Shown in pieces: positions 7,921 to 16,256 of a DNA stretch of 64,000 bases (the first letter of the stretch is position 1; every line of letters begins with the position of its first letter). A program made the translations under genes and the position numbers. The stretch comes from JAGWBD01 sp965220615 (GTDB taxonomy: Bacteria > Chloroflexota > Anaerolineae > Aggregatilineales > Phototrophicaceae). The notes under the pieces were generated by a model that searched no databases, was not told the origin of the DNA, and saw only the letters and a program-made list of their open reading frames with translations. The stretch spans positions 434,001-498,000 of the forward strand of contig CBDCQL010000001.1 in the NCBI GenBank assembly GCA_965220615.1, written 5' to 3'.

Positions 7921-8955
7921 ATGGCACGCGTACATCTTCCCCTGCTGCTGCTGGCCCTGTTGCTCCCGGGCGCCGCGGCCCTCGCGCAGGACATCGGGGC
8001 CCCCGGCCCTGTCACGCAGGCCGTACTCGCGCGCGGCAAGCTGGTCTGTGGCGCCAATGCCCATCTGGTCGGCTTCGGCGCCGTCAACAGCGCCGGTCAG
8101 TATCAGGGCTTCGATATCGACATCTGCCGAGCTGTGGCCGCCGCCCTGCTGGGCGATGCCAACGCCATTGCCTTCCGACCGCTGGTCGGCGCCGAACGTC
8201 AGGCCGCGCTGCAAGGCGGTGAGGTCGACATGCTGTCGCGCAATACCACGTGGACTCTCAGCCGCGACGCTGTCTGGGGCGCGATCTTCGGCCCCACCAC
8301 CTTTTATGACGGCCAGGGCATCGGCACGCGCGTCGCAAGCGGGATCGACCGCATCGAGGACCTGGACGGCGCCTCGATTTGCGTGGGGCAGGGCTCCACG
8401 ACCGAACTCAACATCAGCGACGCGGTGCTGGCCCGCGGTCTGGATACCGCCATTCTCGTCTTCCCTGACGCCATTTCCGCCTGGCAAGCCTACTTCGACG
8501 GCCGCTGCGAGGCGTGGACGAGCGACAAGTCCGCCCTGCTGGCGCGTCACGCCACCGCCCCGGAACCTGAAGTACACAAGATACTGGAGCTTACGCTGAG
8601 CAAGGAACCGCTCGGTCCGGTCTCGCCGCAGTCCGACCCGCAGTTCGCCGAGATCATCGCCTGGACCGTCTTCGGCCTCCTGACCGCCGAGGAACATGGC
8701 ATCACCAGCGCCAACGTCGACGACTTCCTCGACAGCGACGATCCCTCCATCCAGCGCCTGTTGGGTCAGGGCGGCAACGCCTCCGGCTCTTACCTCGGCC
8801 TCGCCAACGACTTTATGGTGGAAGTCATCCGCCAGGTCGGCAATTACGGCGAAATCTTCGCGCGCAACCTGAGTGTGCCGCCATTTAACCTGGAACGCGG
8901 TATAAATGCCCTGTGGACGGATGGCGGTCTGATGTACGCGCCGCCTTTCCGCTAG
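7921..8955 (+). CDS. Amino-acid ABC transporter substrate-binding protein, paralogue 3 (AapJ-like)
   Basis: 344 aa, ATG start, signal peptide ending near AALAQD. Periplasmic-type binding protein with GFDIDICRAVAAA, ERQAALQGGEVDM and the SRNTTWTLS ligand region shared with paralogue 1. The N-terminal two thirds resemble paralogue 1, while the C-terminal 100 residues are identical to paralogue 2, so the gene is a mosaic. It lies 35 bases upstream of the first permease gene and is probably cotranscribed with it. It supplies amino acids to the AapQ/AapM permease pair. Confidence 0.9.
   Translation: MARVHLPLLLLALLLPGAAALAQDIGAPGPVTQAVLARGKLVCGANAHLVGFGAVNSAGQYQGFDIDICRAVAAALLGDANAIAFRPLVGAERQAALQGGEVDMLSRNTTWTLSRDAVWGAIFGPTTFYDGQGIGTRVASGIDRIEDLDGASICVGQGSTTELNISDAVLARGLDTAILVFPDAISAWQAYFDGRCEAWTSDKSALLARHATAPEPEVHKILELTLSKEPLGPVSPQSDPQFAEIIAWTVFGLLTAEEHGITSANVDDFLDSDDPSIQRLLGQGGNASGSYLGLANDFMVEVIRQVGNYGEIFARNLSVPPFNLERGINALWTDGGLMYAPPFR
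8654..8954 (+). repeat. Homogenised 3' tract, copy in paralogue 3
   Basis: Partner of 7592-7892; equal length with no gaps. The two tracts encode identical protein ends from IAWTVFGLL to APPFR. Confidence 0.8.
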
Positions 8956-8990
8956 TATTACGGCACATCGCATACTTCAGGACAGCCCGC

Positions 8991-10706
8991 GTGCAAGACG
9001 AGACCCCCCTGACAAACCTGCAACCGCAAGGCAGTTTGCTGCGCCGCATCCTGGCGGACCAGCGGGTGCTGCAGGTGCTGGGCCAGATACTCTTCGTGTT
9101 TCTGGCGGTCGGCGTCTTCTGGGTGCTGGGCAATACCGCCGCCGAGCAGTTGCGCGCCAAGGGGCTCGTACCGACCTTCAACTTCCTTCAACTGCGTTCC
9201 GGCTTCGCCATCAGCGAGAGTCCGGAGTGGTACAGCGGCGATTCCACCTACGGCCAGGCCTTCGTCGTCGGCCTGATCAATACGCTGCGCGTCGTCAGTA
9301 TCGGTCTCGTGGCCGCGTCGGTGCTGGGCCTGTTCGTCGGCGTCTTCCTGCTCAGCACCAACTGGCTCATCCGTAACATCGCCCGGGCCTACGTCGAGGT
9401 GTTGCGCAACACGCCCCTGCTGGTGCAAATATTCGTCTGGTACTTCATAGTGATGTTCAGCCTCCCCCAGATCCGGGACGCCATTACCATTCCCGCTGAA
9501 GGGGTGACCTTCGTCAGTCTGCGCATCGTACTCTGGCTCCTGCTCGCCCTGCTGCTCCGACGCTATCTCGGCAGCCCCTCACTCGCTTTCGACCGCCGCG
9601 AAGCCCTGCTTTATGGCTTCGGCGCCCTGCTGCTGGTCTCGGAACTGCTCGCCTGGGGGCACTTCGATCGCGGCGAGGGCTGGCCCTGGCGTCCGGGCGC
9701 CGGCCTGACGATCCCCACGCTGGCCCTGCTGCTGGTCAGCATCAACCTCTTCCTGCTGGGGCGCGGCAACCTGCTGCCCCTGATCTTGCGCCCGCGCGCC
9801 CGCGGGGTGGGGCTCGGCGCCCTGGCGGCGGCCCTGATCTTCGGCTACGGGCTGCTGCCCATGGCCAGCCTGCGCGTCGAGACCTACCCGGCAATCTTTA
9901 TCAGCATCCGCGGCTTCGTCATGCCCGAGTTGCTGGCCACCGCCCGTTTCGCGCCCTGGTTCGCCTACGTCGGCCTCGGCATCCTGATCGCCGGCTTCGT
10001 CTGGATCTGGCTTGGCCGCCGCACGGAAGATACCGGGCGGCCCTACGCGCGCGGGCGTCTCATGCTGCTGGCCCTGCTCGTGCCGGCCGCGCTGGGCTGG
10101 GTACTGGTCGGTCTGGAGCCGCCCCCGACCCACGTCCCCGTGGAGCAGGGCGGCGAGGTCGTCCTGCAGCCCCTCGCCGACGCGGCGCAGGCCGGCCTGC
10201 TCTCCACCGAGGACCGCCTGCGCACCATCACGCAGCCGCTGCTGGTGCAGATGCCCACCCAGAACCGCTTTGGCCGCTTCCTGACCGGCCTTGAATTCAC
10301 GCCGGAGATGATGGCCCTGCTGGTCGCGCTGATCATTTACACCTCGGCCTTCATCGCCGAAATCGTGCGCGCCGGCATCCAGGCCGTGCCCCATGGGCAG
10401 ATTGAGGCCGGCCGCGCGCTCGGCCTCTCGCAGGCACAGTTGCTGGAGCGCATCGTCCTGCCCCAGGCCCTGCGCGTCATCATCCCGCCCCTCGGCAATC
10501 AATACCTGAACCTGTCGAAGAACTCGAGTCTGGCGATCGGCATCGGCTATTCCGATACCTTCACCACCACGGTGACCATCATGAACCAGTCCGGCCAGTC
10601 GGTCACCGGCTTCCTGATGGTCATGCTCACCTTCCTGGCCCTGAGCCTCCTGATTTCGCTGGTCATGAACGCCGTCAACCGGCGCTTCCAGCTGGTGACG
10701 CGCTGA
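8991..10706 (+). CDS. aapQ: Amino-acid ABC transporter permease, AapQ-like, enlarged
   Basis: 571 aa from GTG 8991, with AGGA eight bases upstream. Inner-membrane permease of the His/Glu/Gln family. The first conserved part is GLINTLRVVSIGL and YVEVLRNTPLLVQIFVWYF; the cytoplasmic EAA loop that docks the ATPase is EAGRALGLSQAQLLERIVLP near residues 481-500, followed by NSSLAIGIGYSD. AapQ is usually near 400 aa; here about 170 extra residues with additional hydrophobic helices sit between the two conserved parts (roughly residues 180-400). It pairs with the downstream permease. The overlap TGATG with that gene indicates coupled translation. Confidence 0.87.
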   Translation: MQDETPLTNLQPQGSLLRRILADQRVLQVLGQILFVFLAVGVFWVLGNTAAEQLRAKGLVPTFNFLQLRSGFAISESPEWYSGDSTYGQAFVVGLINTLRVVSIGLVAASVLGLFVGVFLLSTNWLIRNIARAYVEVLRNTPLLVQIFVWYFIVMFSLPQIRDAITIPAEGVTFVSLRIVLWLLLALLLRRYLGSPSLAFDRREALLYGFGALLLVSELLAWGHFDRGEGWPWRPGAGLTIPTLALLLVSINLFLLGRGNLLPLILRPRARGVGLGALAAALIFGYGLLPMASLRVETYPAIFISIRGFVMPELLATARFAPWFAYVGLGILIAGFVWIWLGRRTEDTGRPYARGRLMLLALLVPAALGWVLVGLEPPPTHVPVEQGGEVVLQPLADAAQAGLLSTEDRLRTITQPLLVQMPTQNRFGRFLTGLEFTPEMMALLVALIIYTSAFIAEIVRAGIQAVPHGQIEAGRALGLSQAQLLERIVLPQALRVIIPPLGNQYLNLSKNSSLAIGIGYSDTFTTTVTIMNQSGQSVTGFLMVMLTFLALSLLISLVMNAVNRRFQLVTR

Positions 10707-12742
10707 TGGAGACCGGCATGGCAGGCAGGCGGCAGCCACGGCGACTGGACCGCAACATCGCCTACTTCGACGAACCGCCGGAGCGGCGGCCGCCGATCAC
10801 GGAAGTCGGGGCCCTGGCCTGGGTGCGCGCCAATCTCTTCGGTTCGCCGCTGGATATCGCGCTCACCCTGCTCGGCGCACTGTTCCTCATCGCCGCACTC
10901 TCCTTCCTGCTCGACTGGAGCATCGGCACGGGCAACTGGTACTCCATCATTTTCAACCTGCGCCTCTTCCTGGTCGGCCGGGTCGAATCCTTTATGGACC
11001 CGCGCATCACCTTTCTCTTCCTCTTTATCGCCGTGCTGGCCGGCGTGAATTTCGCCGCCTGGTCGCGCATCCACCTGCGTCTGTGGGCGATCCTCGCCGC
11101 GGTTCTGCTGTCCCTCTTCGTCATCCCCTGGCTCATCGCCAGCGCCATCCCGCTGCCACCCACCTGGCTGGCCGCCGGGCAACGGGAGGTCACCAGCGGC
11201 TCCATCACCGCCCGCCCGCTGGAACGCATCGCCTTCATCGCCGGCGCGGACGAGGAAGTCGCCTTTCGGCTCGTCACGCCCGAAGACGACGCGGAACTGG
11301 CGCAACTCACGAGTTTCAGCGACGTCATGACCAATACCCTGCGCAACGCCGCCGCCAACCGCCTCGGCAGCGCCGGGCGTCTGGCGACGATCCAGCGGGA
11401 ACTGGCCGGCGATCGCCTGACGGCGCGACAGCGCGCGGTATACGAGGAGGAACTCGGCAAGACGGAAGTCCCGCCGCCCGTTCACACGGGTTACCAGGTC
11501 GGCGCGTACCCGGTCTCGCTCACCCTGCTCCGCGGCGATACGGGCGAGGAAATCTTCAGCCGCAGCCTCGCGCCAGGCGAGGAACTGCGTCAGAAACTGC
11601 CGCGGGACGGCTGGTACGTGCTGGAGAAGCGCGTCCCGGACAGCGACGACAGCATCGCCTTGCTGCGCGCCAGCGGCCTCTATCCCGTCTTCGACCGCAG
11701 CTTCATTCGCGAGGGTGAACGCGCCTTCCAGTACATGCGCGCCACCGACCGCCTGCTCGTCGAGGGGGGTCGTCCGCGCGATGCCAGTGGCGCCGACCTG
11801 CCCATGCTGGGCATCATCGACCACCAGTACCGGGGCGTGCGCCCGCTGGCCGATTTTCTGCGCCTGATGCTGGGGCCCTTCCTGCAACAACTCAACCTCG
11901 GCCTGACGCTCTTTGTGGCCTTCATGGCCGCCGGTTACGCGGCGGCGCAGTGGCTGAAAAGGCGCGACCGGGAACTGGAAGTGCCCCTTAGACGGGTGCG
12001 GCGTTCGGCGGTCTGGCTCTGGCTGGTCACCATTCCGCTGGCTTTCCTGCTGATCGCCGGCTTCGGTGAAGGCGGTATCCTGCGCGCCAGCGACCCCCAA
12101 CTCTGGGGCGGCCTGCTGCTCACCCTGGTGCTGACGGTCGTCGCGCTGGTCGCGGCCTTCCCGATCGGCATATTGCTGGCCCTCGGCCGCCGCAGCGCCC
12201 TGCCCGTCGTCAGCGCCGCCAGCACGCTTTACATCGAGGTCTTCCGCGGCGTACCGCTGATCACCTTGCTCTTCATGTCGATGTTGCTGGTGCAGTTCGT
12301 GCTGCCTGGCCTGGGCGGCCCGGACAACGCGCCCTACCGCGTCATGTTGGCCCTGATTCTCTTCAGCGCCGCCTACCTCGCCGAAGACGTGCGTGGCGGC
12401 CTGCAGAGTCTGCCGCCGGGGCAGGTGGAAGCGGCCCGCGCGCTGGGTCTGCCCGCCTGGCGCATCACGCTGCACATCACCCTGCCGCAGGCCCTGCGGG
12501 CCGTCATCCCGGCCATGGTCGGCCAGTTCATCTCGCTCTTCAAGGACACCTCGCTGGTGACCATCGTCGGTCTCATCGACCTCACCGGCGTCGCCAACCT
12601 GATCGCCTCGCAGACCGAGTTCCAGGGCCTGCGCCGCGAGACCTATATCTTCATCGCCATCCTTTATTTCATCTTCAGTTCTGTCATGTCCAATGTCAGC
12701 CGCCGCATCGAGGCCAGCGGCTCCGGCGCCGCCCGCGCCTGA
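10706..12742 (+). CDS. aapM: Amino-acid ABC transporter permease, AapM-like, with large extra domain
   Basis: 678 aa; its ATG overlaps the preceding TGA. The C-terminal third is a canonical permease: FRGVPLITLLFMSMLL, the EAA loop EAARALGLPAWRITLHITLP, and FKDTSLVTIVGLIDLTGVANL. AapM homologues are usually near 400 aa. Here a hydrophilic stretch of about 220 residues (about 155-380, including the GQREVTSGSITARPLERIAF region) is inserted between N-terminal helices and the permease core. By topology it should lie outside the membrane. It could act as a tethered receptor or docking domain for the three binding proteins. Its fold is not recognised. Confidence 0.85.
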   Translation: METGMAGRRQPRRLDRNIAYFDEPPERRPPITEVGALAWVRANLFGSPLDIALTLLGALFLIAALSFLLDWSIGTGNWYSIIFNLRLFLVGRVESFMDPRITFLFLFIAVLAGVNFAAWSRIHLRLWAILAAVLLSLFVIPWLIASAIPLPPTWLAAGQREVTSGSITARPLERIAFIAGADEEVAFRLVTPEDDAELAQLTSFSDVMTNTLRNAAANRLGSAGRLATIQRELAGDRLTARQRAVYEEELGKTEVPPPVHTGYQVGAYPVSLTLLRGDTGEEIFSRSLAPGEELRQKLPRDGWYVLEKRVPDSDDSIALLRASGLYPVFDRSFIREGERAFQYMRATDRLLVEGGRPRDASGADLPMLGIIDHQYRGVRPLADFLRLMLGPFLQQLNLGLTLFVAFMAAGYAAAQWLKRRDRELEVPLRRVRRSAVWLWLVTIPLAFLLIAGFGEGGILRASDPQLWGGLLLTLVLTVVALVAAFPIGILLALGRRSALPVVSAASTLYIEVFRGVPLITLLFMSMLLVQFVLPGLGGPDNAPYRVMLALILFSAAYLAEDVRGGLQSLPPGQVEAARALGLPAWRITLHITLPQALRAVIPAMVGQFISLFKDTSLVTIVGLIDLTGVANLIASQTEFQGLRRETYIFIAILYFIFSSVMSNVSRRIEASGSGAARA

Positions 12743-12761
12743 GCGCCAGGGGAGGAAGGTC

Positions 12762-13550
12762 ATGGCCACTGCCGGGAACGACCCCCTGAACCAGGGGACC
12801 ACCATCAGCCAGATGGATGACGAACCCATCATCATCTGCCGCGACATGAACAAGTGGTTCGGCGAGTTTCACGTGCTGCGCGATATCAACGTCAGCGTCG
12901 CCCCGCAGGAAGTGGTCGTCATCATCGGCCCTTCCGGCTCCGGCAAGTCCACCCTTATCCGTTGCATCAACCGCCTGGAGGAACATCAGGAGGGGCAGAT
13001 CTTCGTTGACGGTATGGAGATGGGCCACGACGTGCGCAACATCGCCGCCATTCGCCGCGAGATCGGCATGGTCTTCCAGCAGTTCAACCTCTTCCCGCAC
13101 CTCACCGCGATACAGAACATCACGCTCGCCCCCATCCGCGTGCGGCACCGCCCGCGCGCCGAGGTCGAGAACGACGCCATGCAGTTGCTGGAGCGCGTCG
13201 GCATCCCCGAGCAGGCCCACAAGTACCCCGGCCAGCTCTCCGGCGGGCAGCAGCAGCGCGTCGCCATCGCCCGCGCCCTCGCCATGGAACCCAAGATCAT
13301 GCTCTTCGACGAGCCCACCTCGGCGCTGGACCCCGAGATGATCAAGGAAGTGCTGGACGTCATGAAGGAACTGGCGCTGACCGGCATGACCATGCTGGTC
13401 GTCACCCACGAGATGGGCTTCGCGCGCGAGGTGGCCGACCGCGTTCTCTTTATGGACGAGGGCCGCATCGTCGAGCAGGGCGAGCCGGAGCACTTCTTCG
13501 AACGCGCCCAGCACCCGCGCACCAAGCTCTTCCTGAGCCAGATCCTCTAG
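12762..13550 (+). CDS. aapP: Amino-acid ABC transporter ATPase, AapP/GlnQ-like
   Basis: 262 aa from ATG 12762 behind GGGGAGGAAGG. Complete ABC ATPase: Walker A GPSGSGKST, Q-loop FQQFNLFPH, signature LSGGQQQR, Walker B IMLFDEPTSALD, and H-loop VTHEMGFA. It powers the two permeases encoded just upstream. It closes the operon of three binding proteins, two permeases and one ATPase. Its 3' end lies seven bases from the convergent hydrolase pseudogene. Confidence 0.93.
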   Translation: MATAGNDPLNQGTTISQMDDEPIIICRDMNKWFGEFHVLRDINVSVAPQEVVVIIGPSGSGKSTLIRCINRLEEHQEGQIFVDGMEMGHDVRNIAAIRREIGMVFQQFNLFPHLTAIQNITLAPIRVRHRPRAEVENDAMQLLERVGIPEQAHKYPGQLSGGQQQRVAIARALAMEPKIMLFDEPTSALDPEMIKEVLDVMKELALTGMTMLVVTHEMGFAREVADRVLFMDEGRIVEQGEPEHFFERAQHPRTKLFLSQIL

Positions 13551-13556
13551 GGCCCG

Positions 13557-14304
13557 CTAGCCCGCCGCCGCCCGGCGCAGCAGCGCGAGCGCAGCGGCCA
13601 CGGTCTGCATCTGTTGCGCTTCCGGCGCGATCAACGCCTCGTTGTCGCCGTTCTGCCGGCCATAACGCCCGAACTGCGCGTGGTTGCCGCCCTCAATGCC
13701 GATGAATGCCGTATCGGCGGGAAGACGGGGGGGCGGCGGCCAGGACCTCGCCTGGCGTCGCCAGACCGTCCTCGCTGCCGTACACGCTGGTCACCGCCAG
13801 CGGCGATGAGGACAGATCGATGTTGTCCTCCGGCCAGGCGGCCAGCAACAACAGCCCGTCAATGTCCCGCGAATGGTCTGCCGCGAAGCGCGCGGCCATA
13901 CTACCACCCAGCGAATGTCCGGCGATCACCCAACGCCCGATTTGCGGATATCTCTCAAGGACAGCCAGCGCCCGGCCGCTGTCCAGCAGCGCCAGGTTGA
14001 GCGGCACGCGCAGCAGCGCCACCAGGTAGCCTTCCGCGGCAAGGGCGCGCCCAAGGGGCGCGTAGGCCTCCGCCGGCACCAGGCCGCCGGGGTAGAAAAC
14101 CAGGGCGGTCTCCGGCGTCGCGTCGCGCGGGGCAAGAATCAGCCAGCCCTCGTCGCTCACCACGAGGGTCTCGTCAGGGACAAGGGCGGCCAGCGCCGCC
14201 GGTTCCGCCCGGGGACCGCTCGCCAGAAAGTACGCCAGGCCGGTCAGCGCCAGCAGCAGGATGGCGGCTGCGATCCATAGCAACCGCCGTCGCCGGCGGG
14301 TCAC
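13557..14304 (-). pseudogene. Alpha/beta hydrolase, frameshifted near the 3' end
   Basis: Starts at GTG 14304 with an N-terminal membrane anchor (LLWIAAAILLLALTGLAYF). Nucleophile elbow GHSLGG and an Asp in YGSEDG fit a small alpha/beta hydrolase. The frame stops at 13693, but the next frame continues the family's C-terminus with the catalytic His (IEGGNHAQFG) and ends at TAG 13557. The break coincides with a run of seven C (minus strand, about 13726-13732); six C would restore one frame of roughly 248 codons. It is either a true frameshift or a homopolymer sequencing error. It lies just downstream of the cyclophilin gene and is probably cotranscribed. Confidence 0.75.
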
Positions 14305-14326
14305 GGCTGTCCCCGTGGAATGTGGC

Positions 14327-14824
14327 TCAGTCGAGTTCGCTGATGCTCAGGGTTTCGATCCGGTCGCCCTGCTCTATGGCGTTCACCACCTGCTGGCCTT
14401 CGCCGCTGACGCGGCCGAAGACGGCGTGCTTGCCGTCCAGGTGGGGCGTGGCGAGGTGCGTGATGAAGAATTGCGAGCCATTGGTGTTGGGCCCGGCGTT
14501 GGCCATACTCAACACGCCCGGGCCGTCATGTTTCAGTTCCAACGCGGAAGCCTCGTCCGGGAAGCGATAGCCCGGTCCGCCGCGGCCGGTGCCGGTGGGG
14601 TCGCCCCCCTGGATCATGAAGGGTGGATTCTTGATGACGCGATGAAAGATGACACCATCATAAAAGCCTTCACCGGCCAGAAAAACGAAATTGTTGACCG
14701 TGAGCGGGGCCTCTGCCGCGTAGAGCTGCACGTCGAAATCGCCACGGCTGGTATGAAAATGCGCCACGTAGCTTTTGCTCACGTCAATGATCATGCCGGG
14801 CGCCGTCGAATATTGCCTTGCCAT
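14327..14824 (-). CDS. Peptidyl-prolyl cis-trans isomerase, cyclophilin type
   Basis: 165 aa cytoplasmic cyclophilin. The catalytic and substrate-groove motifs are intact: FHRVI with the active Arg, MIQGGDPTGTGRGGPGY, LSMANAGPNTNGSQFF and LDGKHAVFG. It catalyses proline isomerisation during protein folding. No signal peptide is present. A GAGGAGCG ribosome site precedes the ATG. The length is normal for single-domain PpiB-type enzymes. Confidence 0.93.
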   Translation of the reverse strand: MARQYSTAPGMIIDVSKSYVAHFHTSRGDFDVQLYAAEAPLTVNNFVFLAGEGFYDGVIFHRVIKNPPFMIQGGDPTGTGRGGPGYRFPDEASALELKHDGPGVLSMANAGPNTNGSQFFITHLATPHLDGKHAVFGRVSGEGQQVVNAIEQGDRIETLSISELD

Positions 14825-14927
14825 CCAACGCTCCTCTCATCACCGGTCCGGGGCAGCCGCCATGCCTGGCAGTCACTACAACCCCACTGTACACTGAATT
14901 CCCTGGTGACACATTAGGACCATCCGC

Positions 14928-16256
14928 ATGACCCCCCTCCACGAACGCCCCGCTGAACTGCTGCAACGGCTCATCCAGTTTGATACCACCAACCCCCCCG
15001 GTAACGAGGCCGCCTGCGTGCAATACATCGCTGAACTGCTGCAGCAGGGGGGCATCGATTATCAGATCATCGCCAAAGACGAGGCCCGCCCCAACCTGCT
15101 GGCGCGCCTGCCGGGCGCGGGCCAGGCGCCGCCGCTGCTGCTTTACGGCCACGTCGACGTGGTCACCGCCGCCGACCAGCAGTGGACCCATCCGCCCTTC
15201 AGCGGGGCCATCGCCGACGGCTGCGTCTGGGGCCGCGGTACGCTGGACATGAAGGGTGGCGTGGCCATGATGATCGCTGCCTGCCTGCGCGCCCGGGCGC
15301 ATGGCTTCACGCCCCCCGGCGACGTGCTGCTGCTGGTGCTCGCCGACGAGGAGGTCGGTGGCCGCTTCGGCGCCGGCTATCTCGTCAACGAACACCCGGA
15401 ACTCTTCGAGGGCGTGCGCTTCGGCATCGGCGAGGTCGGCGGCTACACCTCCTACCTCAGGGGCCGCAAGTACTACCCCGTCCAGGTCGCCGAGAAGTCC
15501 GGCTGCGGCACCATGGTCACCTTCCGCGGGCCCGGCGGACACGGCTCCATGCCCCTGCGCGGCGGCGCCATGGCGCAACTGGGACGCGCCCTGCAGATCC
15601 TCGACCGCAGCCGCCTGCCGGTGCACGTCACGCCCGGCGTGCGCCTGATGATCGAGGCCCTTGCCGGGCCCCTGCCCGCCGACGAGCGCGAACAGGTGCT
15701 GCGTCTGCTCGATCCCGCGCAGACCGACCAGGTGCTCGACCAGCTGGGTGAGTTCGGCCGCTGGCTCGAACCGCTGCTGCACAACACCTTCAACGCCACC
15801 ATCGTGCAGGGCGGCCACAAGAGCAACGTCGTCCCCTCCGAGGTGCGCCTGCGCCTCGACGTGCGTATCCTGCCCGGCCAGGACTGCGACGACGTCCACG
15901 CCGAACTGCGCGACCTGCTCGGCCCGGACGTCGAGCTTGAGTTGCAGCGCATCGGCGGCAAGGGCGTCTCCCCCGAACACCCCGACATGGGCCTCTTCGC
16001 CACCCTTGCCGACGTGCTGCGCCAGGGGGACCCCGACGCCATCCCCGTGCCGGCCATCACGCCCGCCGGCACCGACGGCCGCTGGTTCTCGCAACTCGGC
16101 ATCCAGAGTTACGGCTTTCTACCCATGGACCTGCCGCCCGAGATCGAGTTCATGTCGGCCCTGCACGCCGCCGACGAGCGCATCCCGGTCGCCGCCATGG
16201 ACTTCGGCACGGACGCCATGTATTCCCTCATCCAGCGATTCGGGGAGGCCGAATGA
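14928..16256 (+). CDS. M20 family metallopeptidase (ArgE/DapE/CPG2 type)
   Basis: 442 aa. Metal ligands of the M20 fold are visible: YGHVDVV (His/Asp), GRGTLDMKGG (bridging Asp), and LADEEVGG (catalytic Glu-Glu). HGSMPLRGG marks the dimerisation region, and a late His lies in MSALHAADE. The family hydrolyses N-acyl or peptide bonds of amino-acid derivatives; the substrate is not predictable. The ribosome-binding stretch (14912-14923, CATTAGGACCAT) is identical to the core of the blocks upstream of the MFS genes. The gene overlaps the next one by ATGA, so the two are translationally coupled, with the next encoding a GH88-like glycosidase. Confidence 0.88.
   Translation: MTPLHERPAELLQRLIQFDTTNPPGNEAACVQYIAELLQQGGIDYQIIAKDEARPNLLARLPGAGQAPPLLLYGHVDVVTAADQQWTHPPFSGAIADGCVWGRGTLDMKGGVAMMIAACLRARAHGFTPPGDVLLLVLADEEVGGRFGAGYLVNEHPELFEGVRFGIGEVGGYTSYLRGRKYYPVQVAEKSGCGTMVTFRGPGGHGSMPLRGGAMAQLGRALQILDRSRLPVHVTPGVRLMIEALAGPLPADEREQVLRLLDPAQTDQVLDQLGEFGRWLEPLLHNTFNATIVQGGHKSNVVPSEVRLRLDVRILPGQDCDDVHAELRDLLGPDVELELQRIGGKGVSPEHPDMGLFATLADVLRQGDPDAIPVPAITPAGTDGRWFSQLGIQSYGFLPMDLPPEIEFMSALHAADERIPVAAMDFGTDAMYSLIQRFGEAE

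Noticed and set aside
6871..8973. 700-codon open frame antisense to the binding-protein genes
   Set aside because: GC-rich codon bias leaves the antisense frame open; the product has no domain and repeats itself because the sense genes are paralogues.
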